From the NCBI GenBank assembly GCA_037968815.1, contig JBBKWF010000021.1, positions 1-64,000 of the forward strand: a stretch of 64,000 bases of DNA, in the 5' to 3' direction. This document shows, piece after piece, positions 25,104-34,321 of this stretch. Both the position numbers and the translations under genes were made by a program. Every line of letters starts with the position of its first letter. Position 1 is the stretch's first letter. The DNA is from Pseudopedobacter sp037968815. GTDB taxonomy: Bacteria; Bacteroidota; Bacteroidia; Sphingobacteriales; Sphingobacteriaceae. The notes below the pieces were generated by a model. That model was not told where the DNA came from and did no database searches. It saw nothing but the letters and a program-made list of their open reading frames with translations.

Positions 25104-26159
25104 TTATCTGTTTTGGTATTGCCCTTCGTAATAATTTTGGTAATTACCAGAAGTAACGTTGTTAAGCCACTTTTCGTTTGCCAAATACCAATCCACAGTT
25201 TTTTCTAGGCCTTCTTCAAACTGTAAGCTTGGTTCCCAACCTAATTCGTTTTTAAGTTTTGTAGCATCAATGGCGTAACGTAAATCATGGCCGGCTCTAT
25301 CTGTAACGTAAGTGATTAGTTTCTCTGAACTTCCTTCTTCTCTGCCTAACTTTCTGTCCATCACTTTACACAAAGTTCTGATTAGGTCAATGTTAGTCCA
25401 TTCGTTATGACCACCGATATTGTAAGTTTCACCAGATTTTGCCTTGTGGAAAATTACATCAATTGCTCTCGCATGGTCTTCTACCCAAAGCCAATCTCTA
25501 ATGTTTTCGCCTTTTCCGTAAATCGGGATAGCTTTATTTTGCTGGATATTATGGATGGAAAGCGGAATTAATTTCTCAGGAAAATGGTGTGATCCATAGT
25601 TGTTTGAGCAGTTAGAAATTACACAATCCATTCCGTAAGTATCAAAATAAGCTCTCACAAAATGGTCTGAACTTGCTTTTGAAGCCGAATAAGGGGAATG
25701 TGGATCGTAAGAAGTTTCTTCGGTGAACATCTCTGTTCCTTCGCCTAAAGCACCGTAAACTTCATCTGTAGAAACATGGTAAAAACGTTTTTTATCGTAA
25801 TTGCCTTTCCAGCTTGTTCTTGCTGCGTTCAACAGATTTACTGTCCCTACAACGTTGGTCATCACAAATTCGATGGGATTTGAAATGGAACGATCTACAT
25901 GAGATTCGGCTGCCAAATGAATTACAGCGTCAAAGTTTTCTTGCTCAAATAAATCCTGAACAAAAGCTGCATCAACAATATCTCCTTTTACAAATTTGTA
26001 GTTGGATTGCTTTTCTATGTCGCTTATATTTTCAAGATTTCCGGCATAAGTCAGCTTATCCAAGTTAACAATTTGATAATCTGGATAAGTGTTCACAAAA
26101 CGCCTAACAACGTGTGAACCTATAAATCCGGCTCCGCCGGTGATGAGTATTTTTTTCAT
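25104..26159 (-). CDS. rfbB: dTDP-glucose 4,6-dehydratase
   Basis: This SDR enzyme makes dTDP-4-keto-6-deoxyglucose, the precursor of rhamnose and related sugars. The 351 residues have GGAGFIGSHVVR (7-18), STDEVYG with the catalytic Asp/Glu pair, the YSASKASSD active site (YxxxK), and NCSNNYGSHHFPEKLIPL, all typical of RfbB/RmlB. It is followed without gap by the CpsB-type gene. The genes for later steps (rfbA, rfbC, rfbD) are not in the window. Confidence 0.94.
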   Translation of the reverse strand: MKKILITGGAGFIGSHVVRRFVNTYPDYQIVNLDKLTYAGNLENISDIEKQSNYKFVKGDIVDAAFVQDLFEQENFDAVIHLAAESHVDRSISNPIEFVMTNVVGTVNLLNAARTSWKGNYDKKRFYHVSTDEVYGALGEGTEMFTEETSYDPHSPYSASKASSDHFVRAYFDTYGMDCVISNCSNNYGSHHFPEKLIPLSIHNIQQNKAIPIYGKGENIRDWLWVEDHARAIDVIFHKAKSGETYNIGGHNEWTNIDLIRTLCKVMDRKLGREEGSSEKLITYVTDRAGHDLRYAIDATKLKNELGWEPSLQFEEGLEKTVDWYLANEKWLNNVTSGNYQNYYEGQYQNR

Positions 26160-26164
26160 TTAAT

Positions 26165-26275
26165 AAGTGATAGCGTATCAAGTAGCGAGTATCAAGTATC
26201 AAGAGCCTAAAGTGCGTATACTTGCCGTCTGAAAAGCGTCTTGATACTTGATACTAAAATCTCACTACTTACTAA
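26165..26275. repeat. Heptad-phased inverted repeat filling the galE-rfbB gap
   Basis: Five contiguous 7-nt units run from 26175 to 26209 (GTATCAA three times, with GTAGCGA and GAGCCTA). The right arm from 26241 to 26275 has heptads that read GTATCAA twice on the opposite strand. The right arm runs into the galE stop codon (26272-26274). Its TTGATAC/TAAAATC order matches TTGATAC/TAAAGTC in the groES-groEL spacer. Confidence 0.75.
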
Positions 26276-27300
26276 AAAGGATTCTTACTAATATATTTTT
26301 CCCATTCCCATGCAGATTTCATCATGTCATCTACATTTAATTCGGCTTTCCAGCCTAAGGCTTCTGATGATTTAGTTACGTCGCCGTAAACTTTTTCTAT
26401 ATCACCTTCTCTGCGTGGTCCAATAGTATATTTTAATTTTTCGCCTGTAGAGTTTTCAAAAGCGTTAATGATTTCTAAAACCGTTGTCCCTTTTCCGGTA
26501 CCGATATTAAAAACCTCGTAGTTATCAGCAGATTTCCCTGCTTCCATACGCTTGATGGCTGCAACATGAGCTTTCGCCAAATCAACTACGTGGATGTAGT
26601 CTCTGATACAACTTCCGTCAACGGTATCGTAATCATCACCAAAAACAGTGATTTTTTCTCTTTTCCCAATGGCAGTTTGTGTAACAAAAGGAATTAAGTT
26701 TTGTGGAACTCCGATAGGTAACTCTCCAATCAAAGCAGTTGCATGCGCTCCAACCGGGTTAAAGTATCTTAATGCTACAATGTTATAGTTTTTGCGAACC
26801 GCCGCAGTTTCGCTCAAAATTTCTTCGGCAATTTGCTTGGTATTTCCGTAAGGAGATTCTGCTTTTTTAACTGGTGCGGCCTCTGTTACTGGCAATACAT
26901 CAGGCTGACCGTAAACTGTACAGCTAGAAGAAAACACAAAATTGATGTTTTTCCCTTTGTAAGGAGTTAGCAAGTTAATTAGCGAGAAAAAGTTATTTCT
27001 GTAGTATTCAAGCGGTTTTTGTACCGATTCGCCAACTGCTTTAAAAGCTGCGAAATGGATAATTCCTTTAATATCAGGATTTGCTTGGATAAAAGCAGCA
27101 GTTTTAGCTTCGTCACATAAATCAAATTGATGAAACTCAGGCTTGTAACCAATTATTTTTTCAATCTGATCTAAGATTTTTATGGATGAGTTAGATAAAT
27201 CATCAACAATTACGGGTGTATAACCTGCATGGTAAAGCTCTACCACAGTATGCGAGCCAATAAAACCCGTTCCACCTGTTACTAAAATCTTGTTTCCCAT
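26272..27300 (-). CDS. galE: UDP-glucose 4-epimerase
   Basis: GalE interconverts UDP-glucose and UDP-galactose, supplying galactosyl donors for surface glycans. The 342 residues show GGTGFIGSHTVVEL (8-21), SSSCTVYGQPD, the YGNTKQIAEEIL active site (YxxxK), LRYFNPVGAH, and the C-terminal block GDVTKSSEALGWKAE. It is third in the minus-strand series ugd-uxs-galE-rfbB-cpsB. The stop codon lies inside a dispersed repeat. Confidence 0.95.
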   Translation of the reverse strand: MGNKILVTGGTGFIGSHTVVELYHAGYTPVIVDDLSNSSIKILDQIEKIIGYKPEFHQFDLCDEAKTAAFIQANPDIKGIIHFAAFKAVGESVQKPLEYYRNNFFSLINLLTPYKGKNINFVFSSSCTVYGQPDVLPVTEAAPVKKAESPYGNTKQIAEEILSETAAVRKNYNIVALRYFNPVGAHATALIGELPIGVPQNLIPFVTQTAIGKREKITVFGDDYDTVDGSCIRDYIHVVDLAKAHVAAIKRMEAGKSADNYEVFNIGTGKGTTVLEIINAFENSTGEKLKYTIGPRREGDIEKVYGDVTKSSEALGWKAELNVDDMMKSAWEWEKYISKNPF

Positions 27301-27302
27301 TT

Positions 27303-28289
<987 letters not shown>

Positions 28290-28298
28290 CGTTAAGAT

Positions 28299-29612
28299 TT
28301 ACGCTTTAACTTCTGCTCTACCAATACTGTTATAATAAAAACCTAAGTCGATCATTTTGTTTAAATCGTAAAGATTTCTACCGTCAAAAATAACTTTGGC
28401 TTTAAGTTTTTCTTGCATTTGTTTAAAATCAGGGTTCCTAAATGCCTGCCATTCGGTTGCAATAATCAGTGCATCAGCACCGTCTAAAGCATCGTAAGCA
28501 TTATCCGCAAATTTTAAAATATCGCCTTTCATTTTTCTTACGTTATCCATTCCTTCTGGGTCGTAAGCTGTAATTTCTGCTCCGGCTTTAGTCAACTCAT
28601 CAATAATATAAAGTGCAGGCGCTTCTCTAATGTCGTCTGTTTCGGGTTTAAACGCCAAGCCCCAAAGCGCAAACTTTTTGCCTTTTACGTCTCCGCCGTA
28701 ATATTTCATCATTTTTTCAACGATTTTTAGTTTTTGCGTTTGGTTAACTTCCATCACCGCATCTAAAATCTTGAATTCGTAGTTATATTCTTTTGAAGAT
28801 AAAGCCAAAGCTTGAACATCTTTTGGGAAACAGCTTCCGCCATAACCAATACCTGGGAATAAAAACCTTTTCCCAATACGGTCATCTGCACCAACTCCTT
28901 TACGTACCATATCCACATCTGCACCAACAAGTTCACAAAGGTTTGCAACCTCGTTCATGAAAGTGATTTTTGTTGCTAAAAATGAATTAGCTGCGTATTT
29001 TGTTAGCTCAGAAGAACGCTCATCCATAAAAATAACTGGATTTCCTGAACGCACATAAGGTGCATAAAGTTCTTCCATTAGTTTTTTAGCTCTGTCACTT
29101 CTTGTTCCCACAACCACACGGTCAGGTTTCATGAAATCATCAACGGCAACACCTTCACGTAAAAACTCAGGGTTTGATACCACATCAACTTCTACCAAAG
29201 TGTTTTCAGTAAAGGCAGCTTTCACTTTATCTGCTGTTCCTACCGGAACGGTAGATTTGGTGACAATCACTTTATAGTCTGTAACTAAGCCTGCGATATC
29301 TTTCGCAGCACCCAAAACGTAACTTAAATCTGCTTTACCATCACCACCCGGAGGCGTTGGTAATGCTAAGAAAATAATTGTTGCATCTTTAATAGCTTCA
29401 GCAAGATTAGTAGTAAATTTTAGCCTTCCTTGCTCAATATTTCTATGGAAAAGTATGTCTAAACCTGGCTCATAAATAGGTAGTTCGCCATTCTTCATCT
29501 TGTTGACTTTTTCTTCAACAATATCCACGCAAATGATGTCATTTCCGGTTTCGGCTAAACAAGTACCGGTTACTAAACCCACATACCCTGTCCCAATTAC
29601 TGCTATCTTCAT
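28299..29612 (-). CDS. ugd: UDP-glucose 6-dehydrogenase
   Basis: Ugd oxidises UDP-glucose to UDP-glucuronate with two NAD+. The 437 residues show the N-terminal Rossmann motif GTGYVGLVTG (7-16), YEPGLD, LPTPPG, TKSTVPVGT, NPEFLREG, and the catalytic cysteine Cys261 in GIGYGGSCFPKD. The C-terminal NAD/UDP-binding half has WGLAFKPETDDIREAPA. As the first gene of the nucleotide-sugar operon it feeds the decarboxylase next to it. It is divergent from waaA. Confidence 0.97.
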   Translation of the reverse strand: MKIAVIGTGYVGLVTGTCLAETGNDIICVDIVEEKVNKMKNGELPIYEPGLDILFHRNIEQGRLKFTTNLAEAIKDATIIFLALPTPPGGDGKADLSYVLGAAKDIAGLVTDYKVIVTKSTVPVGTADKVKAAFTENTLVEVDVVSNPEFLREGVAVDDFMKPDRVVVGTRSDRAKKLMEELYAPYVRSGNPVIFMDERSSELTKYAANSFLATKITFMNEVANLCELVGADVDMVRKGVGADDRIGKRFLFPGIGYGGSCFPKDVQALALSSKEYNYEFKILDAVMEVNQTQKLKIVEKMMKYYGGDVKGKKFALWGLAFKPETDDIREAPALYIIDELTKAGAEITAYDPEGMDNVRKMKGDILKFADNAYDALDGADALIIATEWQAFRNPDFKQMQEKLKAKVIFDGRNLYDLNKMIDLGFYYNSIGRAEVKA

Positions 29613-29675
29613 ATTAAATTGAGTATTTTTATCAAATTTTTATAAACTTTACGAAAGTAATCATTCAATAGATAA

Positions 29676-30905
29676 ATGCCTATTTTTTATAACATTGCGA
29701 TTAAAGTTTATTATTTACTAGTTCTATTATTTTCGTTTTTCAACAAAAAAGCAAAGCTCTGGATTGACGGAAGAAGGGATTGGAGACAGAAGTTCAGCCC
29801 TAAAGCTGATACAAAAAAGGTATGGTTGCATTTTGCTTCCTTAGGCGAGTTTGAGCAAGGAAAGCCACTTTTACAAGCTATTAGACAAAAACAACCTGAA
29901 AAGGAAATTATCATTACATTTTTTTCTCCTTCGGGTTATGAGATTAGGAAAAACTCGCCTTTAGGCGATTATATCTTGTATCTACCATTAGATACAGCCA
30001 AGAATGCAAGAGATTTTTTAGATTTATTTAAGCCTGAAATAGCAATTTTTAATAAATACGAATATTGGTATCACTTTTATAAAGAGCTTAACCAAAGGCA
30101 AACCCCTGTTTATGTGACTTCTGCCATTTTTAGGCCCAATCAAATATTTTTTAAATGGTATGGAGGATTTAACCGTAAGATTTTAAGTTTTGTAAATCAC
30201 TTTTTTGTGCAGAATACAGAATCAGCGGACTTATTAAAAAGCATAGGATTAACTAATTATACCGTTTGTGGAGATACTAGATTTGATAGTGTTTTAGATT
30301 TAGCGAAGAATAAAAAGGAGTTTCCGCTGATTGCCGAGTTTAAGGGAAGCGCTCAGTTGATTATTGCCGGTAGTACTTGGCCTGCGGATGAAGAGTTGAT
30401 TGCTAACTACGTTAAAAGCTTGCCGGCAAACTGGAAAATGATTTTTGCACCACATGAAATTGGTGAAGATAAAATTTCGGGCTTGCAACGACTGTTAGGT
30501 TCTAAAGCTTTACGTTACTCATCCTTAGTTAAAGAACCCGATAAGCTGACGCCAGAAATTGAAACTCTTATTATTGATAACATTGGAATGCTTTCCTCCT
30601 TATATACTTATGGAGAAGTTGCCTACATAGGTGGAGGGTTTGGGGCTGGTATCCATAATACTTTGGAAGCTGCTGCCTGGGGGCTACCAGTTGTATTTGG
30701 AAGTAATTACCAAAAGTTTCAAGAAGCCAAAGACTTGATAGCCGTTGGTGGCGGATTTACAATTGCCAACCAGCCAGAACTTAACTCAACATTAGATCAG
30801 TTAATTAATAAGCTGGAATTTAGAGCAGAAGCCGGGGAAAAAGCAAAAAGCTATGTAGCGCAAAATACTGGTGCTACTGCTGTAATTATGGCTAAAATCT
30901 TTTAA
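29676..30905 (+). CDS. waaA: 3-deoxy-D-manno-octulosonic acid (Kdo) transferase
   Basis: WaaA adds Kdo to lipid A at the cytoplasmic face of the inner membrane, starting the LPS core. The 409 residues begin with a membrane anchor (about 5-22). The GT30 features LHFASLGEFEQGKPLL, FFSPSGYEIRKN, DTRFDSVLD, FAPHEIGEDK and GGFGAGIHNTLEAAAWGLPVVFG follow, the last forming the sugar-nucleotide site. It is divergent from ugd across 63 bp and overlaps the convergent HIT gene by 4 bp at the stop codons. Confidence 0.95.
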   Translation: MPIFYNIAIKVYYLLVLLFSFFNKKAKLWIDGRRDWRQKFSPKADTKKVWLHFASLGEFEQGKPLLQAIRQKQPEKEIIITFFSPSGYEIRKNSPLGDYILYLPLDTAKNARDFLDLFKPEIAIFNKYEYWYHFYKELNQRQTPVYVTSAIFRPNQIFFKWYGGFNRKILSFVNHFFVQNTESADLLKSIGLTNYTVCGDTRFDSVLDLAKNKKEFPLIAEFKGSAQLIIAGSTWPADEELIANYVKSLPANWKMIFAPHEIGEDKISGLQRLLGSKALRYSSLVKEPDKLTPEIETLIIDNIGMLSSLYTYGEVAYIGGGFGAGIHNTLEAAAWGLPVVFGSNYQKFQEAKDLIAVGGGFTIANQPELNSTLDQLINKLEFRAEAGEKAKSYVAQNTGATAVIMAKIF

Positions 30906-31294
30906 AAAGCTCCTAAAATCCTTAAAGCAACGTCACTCAATTCTTGTTCAGATAATTTTAGTTTAGGATTACTGAAGTCCATATCGGTAATGTTATCTAT
31001 CGGGATTAAATGAATATGAGCATGAGGAACTTCTAAGCCGATAACCGCAATACCTACTCTGGTGCAAGGAATGGCGTTTTTAATCGCTTTTGCCACCACT
31101 TTTGCAAAAATCATTAAACCGCCATAAGTTTCGTCGTCCAAATCAAATATGTAGTCAGTTTCTTGTTTTGGAATCACCAATACGTGACCTTTCTTTAGCG
31201 GATTGATATCTAAAAAAGCTAGATATTGCTCTGTTTCTGCTACTTTATGTGCCGGAATTTCTCCGTTTACTATTTTAGTGAATATGCTTGACAT
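30902..31294 (-). CDS. HIT-family nucleotide hydrolase
   Basis: This histidine-triad protein hydrolyses nucleotide phosphoramidates or dinucleotides; the exact substrate is not known. From the chosen ATG it is 130 residues beginning MSSIFTKIVNGEIPAHKV, the usual HIT start, and carries the HAHIHLIPI triad. The frame is open 27 codons further upstream. That extension is low-complexity Asn/Lys/Thr sequence coming from a repeat region and is not part of the family. The last 4 bp overlap convergent waaA. Confidence 0.93.
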   Translation of the reverse strand: MSSIFTKIVNGEIPAHKVAETEQYLAFLDINPLKKGHVLVIPKQETDYIFDLDDETYGGLMIFAKVVAKAIKNAIPCTRVGIAVIGLEVPHAHIHLIPIDNITDMDFSNPKLKLSEQELSDVALRILGAF

Positions 31295-31299
31295 TTTTT

Positions 31300-31460
31300 T
31301 TAGGTTTTTAGTTTGTTTGGTGGTTAGTTTGTTTGGCTTTTCAGACAGGTAAGTTAGTTTATTAGTACTTTCCAAATTGCAATGTTATTTCATTGGTTGA
31401 ATTATTCATTAGGTTTTTCATTAGCTAAAAGAGTTTTTTACTAATAACTAAATGACTCCT
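31300..31460. repeat. Repeat-rich gap between the HIT and NUDIX genes
   Basis: GTTTGTTTGG occurs twice near 31317-31342 with GTTAGTTT-type units around it. From 31400 to 31460 there are CATTAG-type units and an opposite-sense ACTAATAACTAAATGACTCC block that resembles the right arm at 18241-18258. This looks like another degenerate member of the short phased repeat family. No gene is seen. Confidence 0.5.
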
Positions 31461-31465
31461 TAATA

Positions 31466-32017
31466 CTAACTTAACGCTCCCAGCTTTAAGAAAGCATAAA
31501 GTAAGCCACTTACATGTAAAGCTTGTGGAATTTTATTATTCACCAACATATCTTTTACTTCTGCGATGGTGTATAACTCAATATCAATATCCTCATGTTC
31601 GTCTAAATCTTGCTCTTGCACTTTTTTGCCGCCTTTTGCCAAATAACAATAGGTTACATTATTAGAAGTTGCAGGGTTAGGGTAAATGGTACTCACTAGT
31701 TCAAAATCTTCAAACAGATAACCAGTTTCTTCTAAAAGTTCTCTTTTTGCGGCATCAACTGGTTTTTCGTCACCATCAATTACTCCGCCCGGAATCTCTA
31801 AAGAAATAATATCACCACTATGTCTGTACTGTTTTACCATAATCACTTTTTCATCCTCAGTAATGGCAACAACATTAACCCAATTTGGATATTCTAAAAC
31901 ATAATATTCTGAAGCTATTCTGCCATCTGGTAGTTCACATTCATCCACACGTAAAGTTGCCCATGGTTTTTGAACCAAATATTTAGAAGAAATTGTTTTC
32001 CATTTAAAAATGCTCAT
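31466..32017 (-). CDS. NUDIX hydrolase (ADP-ribose pyrophosphatase-like)
   Basis: NUDIX enzymes cleave nucleoside diphosphates linked to another group. The 183 residues contain a complete Nudix box between 78 and 100 (starting GGVIDGDE and ending RELLEETGY), with the catalytic Glu residues in the REL-EE core. The upstream EIPGG and downstream YPNPATS segments resemble ADP-ribose or nucleotide-sugar pyrophosphatases. Its position beside nucleotide-sugar genes is suggestive but not proof of substrate. Confidence 0.9.
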   Translation of the reverse strand: MSIFKWKTISSKYLVQKPWATLRVDECELPDGRIASEYYVLEYPNWVNVVAITEDEKVIMVKQYRHSGDIISLEIPGGVIDGDEKPVDAAKRELLEETGYLFEDFELVSTIYPNPATSNNVTYCYLAKGGKKVQEQDLDEHEDIDIELYTIAEVKDMLVNNKIPQALHVSGLLYAFLKLGALS

Positions 32018-32270
32018 AGGTTAAAAGTATAACAAACCTTTATAGGTTCTGCTATTTTGTCCAATTTTTTTGTTCGATGTCTGTTTTTGTAAGATTGAGT
32101 AAATCATCAATAATTTTACCTAATTATTAATAATTTAATAGGTGATTCATTGAATTAGGTCATTTTATTTCAATGAATTCTATCATTTTGTAATGAATTA
32201 TCAATTTTCGCTTAAAATATGGCTCAGTTAACATCGAATGCGGTTTTTTACGTTTTTTTATTAAAAACTT

Positions 32271-32282
32271 GCAACATGTTGC
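32271..32282. promoter_or_regulatory. Perfect 12-bp palindrome, candidate operator
   Basis: GCAACATGTTGC is fully self-complementary with no spacer, typical in shape of a dimeric regulator site. It lies 309 nt before the T9SS gene and 52 nt before the small open frame. No second copy was noticed next to susC or murQ. Confidence 0.35.
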
Positions 32283-32323
32283 GGTTTTAAAGAATATTCT
32301 TCCTATATTACACTGTAATCAAA

Positions 32324-32482
32324 ATGCTTATGATCTCAATTGTCGCCATGCTTTTATTATTTTTTATTGGCTTTGCGGAGTTTTTAACTCAAAAAATCCT
32401 TGTAAAAGAGGTGGAGTTTCTTATTTCTTTTGACAGGTCTGCAAAAACGCAAATTCCTGAACAACAGAAAAACGCATTTTAA
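32324..32482 (+). CDS. Possible small membrane protein (52 aa)
   Basis: The frame starts MLMISIVAMLLLFFIGFAEFL, a hydrophobic stretch, and ends with a polar tail FDRSAKTQIPEQQKNAF. It has no recognised homology, lies in a 574-bp gap and may be spurious. Its position between a palindrome and the T9SS gene is the only supporting context. Confidence 0.25.
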   Translation: MLMISIVAMLLLFFIGFAEFLTQKILVKEVEFLISFDRSAKTQIPEQQKNAF

Positions 32483-32591
32483 GTCTTATAGGGGGCAGTT
32501 TGCAAAGGCAGATTAAGATTATTGTGCTTTAGTACGCATTTAACTATTTATTATTAACTATTTATTTACTTTTTATTGAAAATTAAAAATT

Positions 32592-34166
32592 ATGAAAAAA
32601 TCATTACTTATTGTTTTTCTAGCTTTTATAGGAGTTAGCGTAAACGCTCAATTCAGTACCAATTGGGAAAAAACTGCAGTGACAGACTATGCTTGGTTTT
32701 CTGCGGCAGGTAATACAAATGGTGTTGCTTATAATCCTATTACCAACAAATTGTATGTTACTCAAAGAGGGACTGATGTTCATATTATCGACCCAGCAAC
32801 AGGGGCTAAGACCGGAACTTTGGATGAGACTGGAATCACACCAGGTTGGCTTGGATTCAATAAAATTAGAGTTACGGCTACGGGTGAAATATATGCCTTG
32901 GCTTTAAAAACTGGAGGAACTGGCTGTTCAATTATTTACTGGGCAAGCGAGAGTACTCCTCCTGTAGAAGTAGGTGGGACTATTGTGTTAACAGATGAAC
33001 GAGCTGGAGATTCATTCTCTTTAACTGGTTCTGGTGCTAATGTAGTATTGTATATTGGGGGTAGTGGAACCTCAAACTTACAGGTAGTTAATAAAAACGG
33101 ATCTGGTGATTTAGTAAAAGTCAATAATATTACTTTGTCTACCGCAAGTGCTGCAAGAACGGGTATTGCGCCTGTTACTACTGGTATAACTTCTGATATA
33201 TGGATAAGCGGATCAACTATTCCGAAAGAAAAAATATCATCTACAGGTACAGTGATAAAAGAATTAGCTGATGGTCTTTTGGTCGCTGGTGTATATACTG
33301 CGTTGAATTCAATAAGTAATAAGTTTTGTTTTATAGAGTATTTTGAGATTGGCACTAAGCGTTTTTTGGCAGCTACAGGTTCTCATGATGCTTCTTTAAC
33401 TGGCGAAGGTTTAGCTTTTCATATTTATGATGTTACAGATGTAGATGATGTGTTATTGGTTGAGGCAACAAAGATGACAAAAACTTACACTGCTAACACA
33501 AACCCTTCAGGTGATATTTCATATAAGAAAACAGTGAATGGGGATGGTACTATTACTATGCAGTTTTTTCAATTAATTAATAATAACGGATTGGCTTCAC
33601 ACACTTTACAGTTTGAATCAGACGGTACACTTCCTGTAACACTTACCTCTTTCACAGCTTCTTTAACCAACAATCAAAATACTTTAAACTGGGCTACAAG
33701 TTCAGAAAGTAACAGTTTAGGTTTCGAAATTGAAAGCAGTACTGATGGAGTTACTTTTAGTAAAATTGGTTTTGTTGCTTCTAAAAATGCAGGTAATAGT
33801 TCAGCAACTTCAACTTATTCTTTCAGAGATTTAAGCGCTACTGCTAATACTACTTACTACCGTTTAAAACAAGTTGATTACGATGGTAATTTTGATTATT
33901 CTGCAATTAAAGCAATAAGCAACCCGCTTAACGGTGGAAACAAGTTTAGCGTTTACCCTAATCCAGCTGTTGACTATGTTGAAATTAGTGGTGATATGAC
34001 TGGTGTTAGTTTACAACTGTTTACAACAAGCGGAGTTAAAATAAATGTTAATTCAATTATTGAAGGAAATAAGTTAGATGTTAGTGGTTTAAATGCAGGT
34101 ATTTATATCTTAAGCATTGTTAAAGATGGTCAGTTAATCCAAACTACCAAAATCATCAAAAAATAA
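32592..34166 (+). CDS. Secreted DUF4623-like protein with type IX secretion sorting domain
   Basis: The binding or enzymatic role is unknown. The 524 residues start with a Sec signal (MKKSLLIVFLAFIGVSVNAQ). A large beta-propeller-like region follows (about 25-345) with NGVAYNPITNKLYVTQRGTD and GDSFSLTGSGANVVLYIGGSG. After it come an FN3-like segment with LTSFTASLTNNQNTLNWATS (about 350-450) and a C-terminal type A T9SS domain (about 455-524: VYPNPAVDYVEISG, GIYILSI, KIIKK). The propeller region resembles the DUF4623-like lipoprotein at 39593, so it is probably an exported partner in the same pathway. A strong terminator separates it from susC. Confidence 0.8.
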   Translation: MKKSLLIVFLAFIGVSVNAQFSTNWEKTAVTDYAWFSAAGNTNGVAYNPITNKLYVTQRGTDVHIIDPATGAKTGTLDETGITPGWLGFNKIRVTATGEIYALALKTGGTGCSIIYWASESTPPVEVGGTIVLTDERAGDSFSLTGSGANVVLYIGGSGTSNLQVVNKNGSGDLVKVNNITLSTASAARTGIAPVTTGITSDIWISGSTIPKEKISSTGTVIKELADGLLVAGVYTALNSISNKFCFIEYFEIGTKRFLAATGSHDASLTGEGLAFHIYDVTDVDDVLLVEATKMTKTYTANTNPSGDISYKKTVNGDGTITMQFFQLINNNGLASHTLQFESDGTLPVTLTSFTASLTNNQNTLNWATSSESNSLGFEIESSTDGVTFSKIGFVASKNAGNSSATSTYSFRDLSATANTTYYRLKQVDYDGNFDYSAIKAISNPLNGGNKFSVYPNPAVDYVEISGDMTGVSLQLFTTSGVKINVNSIIEGNKLDVSGLNAGIYILSIVKDGQLIQTTKIIKK

Positions 34167-34183
34167 TAAAAGAAACCTTTCTT

Positions 34184-34251
34184 AATCAATACTTGCGTTT
34201 TTCGGTTTTATTTAAAAAAAAAACCGCATAAAAACGCAAGTATTGATTTTT
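34184..34251 (+). terminator. Strong terminator between the T9SS gene and susC
   Basis: AATCAATACTTGCGTTTTT (34184-34202) pairs perfectly with its complement at 34230-34248, and an inner GGTTTT/AAAACC stem extends it. T-rich DNA follows. The 19-bp outer stem is the longest terminator arm in the window, so the SusC operon should start from its own promoter. Confidence 0.85.
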
Positions 34252-34321
34252 ATCCTTATATTGTGTTAAATAATGTTAATAATTGGCTTCTTTCAATTAA
34301 ATTCTTAAAAAAAATCAAATT

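Larger units (their letters stand above)
32018..32591. other. Long intergenic region upstream of the DUF4623-like/T9SS gene
   Basis: These 574 AT-rich bases separate the NUDIX gene from the peptidoglycan-type locus. They contain a perfect 12-bp palindrome (32271-32282), a possible 52-codon frame (32324-32482), and no recognisable RNA gene. Repeated TTATTTA-like A/T blocks lie just before 32592. Confidence 0.5.

Noticed and set aside
24840..25208. 122-codon plus-strand frame across the cpsB-rfbB junction
   Set aside because: It overlaps two well-supported minus-strand genes and has no conserved motif.
22783..26275. CRISPR array
   Set aside because: The heptad elements have 7-nt units with no unique spacers of uniform length, and no cas genes are present.
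32936..33355. 139-codon open frame antisense to the T9SS gene
   Set aside because: It is enclosed in a gene with a clear signal peptide and sorting domain; the antisense product has no recognisable features.
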